The translations under genes and the position numbers were made by a program. The notes beneath the pieces were generated by a model. The model did not search any database and had not been told where the DNA came from. It saw only the letters and a program-made list of their open reading frames with translations. A stretch of DNA of 64,000 bases from Blastomussa wellsi (lineage: Eukaryota > Cnidaria > Anthozoa > Scleractinia > Plerogyridae), in NCBI GenBank assembly GCA_947652115.1, contig OX393570.1:17131297-17195296 (forward strand). The letters run 5' to 3'. Below are positions 60,240-64,000 of this stretch, piece by piece; position 1 is the first letter of the stretch; every line of letters begins with the position of its first letter.

Positions 60240-60440
60240 CTTGGTCACAGACAGTTACTGTGATAAATGTCTGTACTAACAAGCTTGGACTGCAAACTGT
60301 TTTTGTTGCCATTTCACCCTAGAAAAGTTTTAAAGAAGAAAGTGTTATAAAATCTTTTCTAGAGTGAATTTGCTACAGAAACAGTTTGTAGTTCAAGCTT
60401 TTTAGTACGATAACTATTTCTGTGAATAAAAAGATGTGTA
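60240..60440. mobile_element. Imperfect foldback element
   Basis: CAAGCTTGGACTGCAAACTG and CACCCTAGAAAAG on the left are mirrored by CTTTTCTAGAGTG and CAGTTTGTAGTTCAAGCTT on the right. The surrounding 58.7-60.9 kb shows no supportable gene. Confidence 0.65.
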
Positions 60441-60980
60441 CAAATGTCTAACGCATACGACAAGCTTGTACGCGTCAAACACAGCGCAAGCGCTTTTTCA
60501 TCACCTCCGTTAACAGCTGCGTCGAGGATTTGAATTTATTAGGAAAACACGAGTGCGACTTTCTTCACCAACTCTTTCTCAATACAGTGTTACTGGTGTT
60601 TCGCTGTGTAGGAAAGTAGTTCATTACCTGTCTAAAACGACTAAGTGCGCTTTCCATCCACTTAAATTGCCGAGCATGCATAGTGGCATCGTGTATCAGA
60701 ATTCAGACAGATTGATGTGACCAAAATCGGTTTTTACCCGATTTTTCTTCCGCGGGTTGAGAAGATCTGGGCACGAGGTTACACCTTCCCCACCACTCCC
60801 GCCTACCCACATGCCCTATCCACCCCACTACCCCTACCGGTTCTTTCCCAGTTGGTCCCTATGTTCACACAGCATTTGCATGCACCTAATTTGTAACATG
60901 CCGTTGTAAATTTCCTAGACATTATTTTTCCCATGTATATAACGCAGGTGGCCGGTGCTGATATGTTCTAGGTGCCATTT

Positions 60981-61169
60981 AACAAATGGTAAACGCCATA
61001 GCATGTACTATTGAGTTATGGGTGCACGCGGGAAGTTGCTAAGCACGAAAGAAGCGTAAGAGTCGCACGAGGCGATAGCCGAGTGCGACTCTAGCTTCTT
61101 GAGTGCTTAGCAAACCTCCCAAGTGCATCCGTAACTCAATAGTACATGCTATGGCGTTTACCATTTGTT
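60981..61169. mobile_element. Large palindrome (MITE)
   Basis: Arms of about 85 bp starting AACAAATGGTAAACGCCATA and containing GCATGTACTATTGAGTTA are mirrored around a GAGTCGCACGAGGCGATAGC loop. Very well kept, so probably a recent insertion. Confidence 0.85.
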
Positions 61170-61829
61170 TTATAACATAACACTGAGACATTGGGACAAC
61201 AGAGCTGCTTTTATTGAGGTACATCGCAAAAAGTGTTGGTGTAGTCTTACATGACAGGAGAAAATAAGCGCGCGAAAATTCATTCATGACAAGCGACTGC
61301 ACACCAGCAACTCGATAAAGTTTAATCACGTTTCCTGAAATATCGATCAAAATCCTCTTTCTAAGGTTTGTATCCAACAACCGGTGAAATAGTTCAATAG
61401 AATTATGAACAAACTCAGGGAAAAAAGTAGACAACCGTCCAAAGTTATTAAAACACGAAGGACTGAATTTAACATCGATTCAGAGAATGAACCGTTGAAA
61501 ACAATTTTCACATTTTGAATGGTGCATTCGCTGAAGCGCGCGCATTTGCACACACGTCAGCAGCATACACCCATGGGCAAATAGTAGATGCTGAATTGAC
61601 CAATCAGAGCGCGCGCTTTGCTTTAGTTATGTTATAATACACTGGTTGGTGACTGCGTTACGCTCTGGGAACGACTTGAGAGAGTCCTGGATAACTTGCT
61701 TGCAAATGCTCCGAAATCCGCCTTTTTCCCCTTGCTACAATTCAAATCTCCCGCCCAAAATGACATGTGAGCTACGCCCCTTATGTATTTTTCTAACTCT
61801 TAATATGTGACTGGGGTTAACTTCTTTCA

Positions 61830-62042
61830 TCAATAAAGGGCAAAATTACTGAGCGCTGATTGGTTGAGAGAGAGGGCATTTTTTCTTAATCGAGGGCATT
61901 TTTAGTAATCAAGAGAGGGCATGATTACCTGTTAATGATTGGCTAATCCGTTAATTGCCGTAGCGCTAAACAGGCTTCCCAGATAAAAATAGAGTGCGCG
62001 CGTGATTTTCCTTCGTATAAATTTTGCCCTTTATTGATAAAC
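61830..62042. mobile_element. MITE with ATCAATAAAGGGCAAAATT ends
   Basis: ATCAATAAAGGGCAAAATT at the left is mirrored by AATTTTGCCCTTTATTGAT at the right; the inside contains repeated AGAGGGCATT(A/T) motifs. Confidence 0.75.
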
Positions 62043-62204
62043 AAGTAATCCCATGAGAACTCGTACTATTAAGGATTAATTGCACTTGAGTTTTCAAAAT
62101 TTTCCAAATTGCCCTCGTCGCTTCGCGACTCGGGCAATTTTGGAAAATTTTGAAAACTCTCGTGCAATTAATCCTTAATAGTACTTGGCCTCATGTGATT
62201 ACCT
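62043..62204. mobile_element. Near-perfect palindrome abutting the previous element
   Basis: AGTACTATTAAGGATTAATT and GAGTTTTCAAAATTTTCCAA form arms of about 75 bp around a TCGTCGCTTCGCGACTCGG loop. A transcript would fold into one long hairpin. Confidence 0.85.
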
Positions 62205-62333
62205 ATACAAATTAAGAGTATTTAGGGCTGGTTAAGGGTTCCTGGATTTACTACATGTCCATTTGATTTGTTTTGGATCCAGTAAACGAAAACTTTTCTT
62301 ATCGAGTAGTTGCATTTGTCGTCTGACATGTCA

Positions 62334-62509
62334 GAGCGAGCACAAAGATGGCGACTGGTACATTTACTAATTCAGTTGCGCGCGCTTATAAAAACACAAA
62401 GAAAGTTCCTAAAATTTAAAACTCGCGTTCCTGAACTGTGTTAAGGTCGCTAGGTATTGTGGTAAAATGTGCAGTCGCCATCTGTTTTCCTACGGTGGAT
62501 TGCTCGCTC
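62334..62509. mobile_element. Foldback with GAGCGAGCA ends
   Basis: GAGCGAGCAC and AGATGGCGACTG on the left are mirrored by CAGTCGCCATCT and TGCTCGCTC on the right. The ATGGCGACTGG inside looks like a good start codon but leads only to a 23-codon frame and belongs to the repeat. Confidence 0.65.
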
Positions 62510-63157
62510 AGCGAGTGACAAATTCAACTAGGCGAACAAGCGCGCTTCTTTGCGTGTTGTTTGACTGGCTCGTTTTGAGCATGCGCATGTAAGTTATCCT
62601 GGACTCTCTCTCTCTCGCACTTGGGTTCAGTCCTTATATAGGGTGTGCGGAAGAGAGCTCGAGACAGTTCAGGGACTGGACTACACTCTGCTTACCCACG
62701 ATACTCTAAAATGACTTCCACGATACAAATGCGACATGTCCAGCTTTTTGGGCGATGCCCTGATTGATCTTATGATATATGATCTTGAAATATATCACTG
62801 TAGATTCCCAGCATCCCCCCCCTCCCCACTACTCACGCGCGTCCTATAAATAATGCGAACGCTTTACTCGCAGAAATTTTATCCGTCTTATAGTTGTATT
62901 AAAGACCCTTTATCACTTACCGTGATGCACCGCGCTTTGTTTATTATGAAATGTTTGCACTGACCGGAACGAATCCGGATGAATGACCTCTGCAGCCTTT
63001 GTCTAAGGCTACGATGGCACAAAAGGAATAACATGGCCTCCAACCTTGAATAAGAAATGGAAACTGAATCTTTCGAATCAAGTATTCGCTATAATGGCGG
63101 TTTCATGGTTTCAAGAGCGGGAGCTATCCCAAGGAAGCAAGCTATTGTGTTCCCAAT

Positions 63158-63250
63158 ATAATTTGGTTTTATCAACTGGGTTGATAATGTCAATTGGCCA
63201 CCGTAAAGAGATTCAATTGCTGACGTTTCGAGCGTTAGCCCTTCGTCGGA
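63158..63250 (-). repeat. Dispersed repeat with hammerhead-like core, copy 3 (inverted)
   Basis: The minus strand reads GCTCCGACGAAGGGC, TAACGCTCGAAACGTCAGC, then the CTCTTTACGGTGG and ATCAACCCAGTTGAT blocks. GCT before and AGC after the core can pair, as stem I of a hammerhead would. Confidence 0.75.
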
Positions 63251-64000
63251 GCGAATCCGATTTGGAAGCTGCCAGCAAGCTAGAATCGTGCTCAAAAGAA
63301 GCATTCAACAGTTTTGCTTTTGTTTTCGTTTTTAATAGAAAGCACTGTATTTATACAGTTTTGTACTTCGCGTCAAACAAGGTCAAAGCCTAAAGGCGTG
63401 AAAGAGACAATTATTTACAATATTTTTTATACTGTTCTGGCTATGCACAAAGATTTGTTATTTTTAGAAATCTACTTTCTATTCCAAAAGACCGTAAAAA
63501 ACCTACATTCTCCCATAGTCTTTCTTTAGAAATATATTTAAGAATATATAAATTTATCGTTTCTGAAGGGCGATTTTAAATGACTCTGTTCTTTATCTCG
63601 ATCTCTCTTAAACTGGTTGAGGCTCGCGCACTCCGCGCAATAGGAATGGCCGATTCCCCGTATGAGAAGGACGCGCAAGGAATCATGGTAGTCGTATCCA
63701 ACTCTCTTAGAGATTTGGGGCATGATGAAAACTATCATGATTTCCTTCACGCAGCTCTCACAGAGGGAATCAAGGATTGAACTTTAGTCTATACGGATTA
63801 AAACTACCGCCCGTTCTTCGGCTTGACTGGCTGTTAAGCCAAACAGGTTTAACTTGTTGGTGGTCCGCAAGTCGCTAAGAAAACCGCCCTATCAGACTAA
63901 CAACACACACTACTCAGAGTGGGGTGGGTGGATGGGATTTCATTTAAAGTGATATTATAGAATATCTTCCAACATTTTGAGTGTCTGCTTGAAGAAGAGG

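Noticed and set aside
62711..62770. Possible gene start after a TATATA-like box at about 62635
   Set aside because: The ATG frame closes after 18 codons and no donor or downstream exon of a known family could be matched.

Overview
The window is nuclear DNA of an animal, most likely an anthozoan cnidarian and probably a stony coral; a sea anemone cannot be excluded. The genes are split by GT-AG introns, exon joins keep codon phase, there are no operons, base composition is AT-rich, and the space between genes is packed with short foldback elements (MITEs) and tRNA-derived SINEs. I rebuilt gene models by matching splice sites, codon phase and protein family. Five multi-exon genes and one single-exon gene can be supported, plus a two-exon secreted peptide gene whose exons are too short to stand out as open reading frames.

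Layout. 1-3.9 kb: transposon debris, including a TTAA-flanked inverted-repeat element (2830-3619). 3.95-4.36 kb (-): small secreted eight-cysteine peptide precursor. 7.1-7.3 kb (-): frameshifted copy of a pentraxin exon. 8.5-11.04 kb (-): intact three-exon secreted pentraxin. 13.0-18.06 kb (-): TOMM40, four exons. 18.3-29.46 kb (+): ZPR1, thirteen exons, head to head with TOMM40 across 254 bp. 30.98-34.35 kb (+): JHY (juvenile hydrocephalus/C11orf63) orthologue, with RFX X-box motifs upstream. 37.49-43.81 kb (-): ten-exon Ntn-hydrolase of the N4-(beta-N-acetylglucosaminyl)-L-asparaginase family, 309 aa, with a 16-nt microexon. 44.1-45.2 kb (+): a possible spliced non-coding transcript diverging from it. 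45.2-57.4 kb: no convincing gene; it holds a degenerate array of poly(A)-site-like units (47.3-48.6 kb), a palindromic MITE and a 3 x 104-bp repeat inside an inverted-repeat element. 57.47-58.51 kb (+): single-exon type II membrane protein with a DDD motif, probably a glycosyltransferase. 58.5-64 kb: large palindromes and repeats.

The genes are unrelated housekeeping (TOMM40, ZPR1, asparaginase), ciliary (JHY), secreted immune-like (pentraxin, Cys-rich peptide) and Golgi (glycosyltransferase-like) functions; nothing suggests one pathway. The points most worth following are the Cys-rich peptide gene, hammerhead-ribozyme-like motifs carried by dispersed repeats, the poly(A)-site array and the X-boxes before JHY. 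All models are read from sequence alone, without transcripts or database searches.
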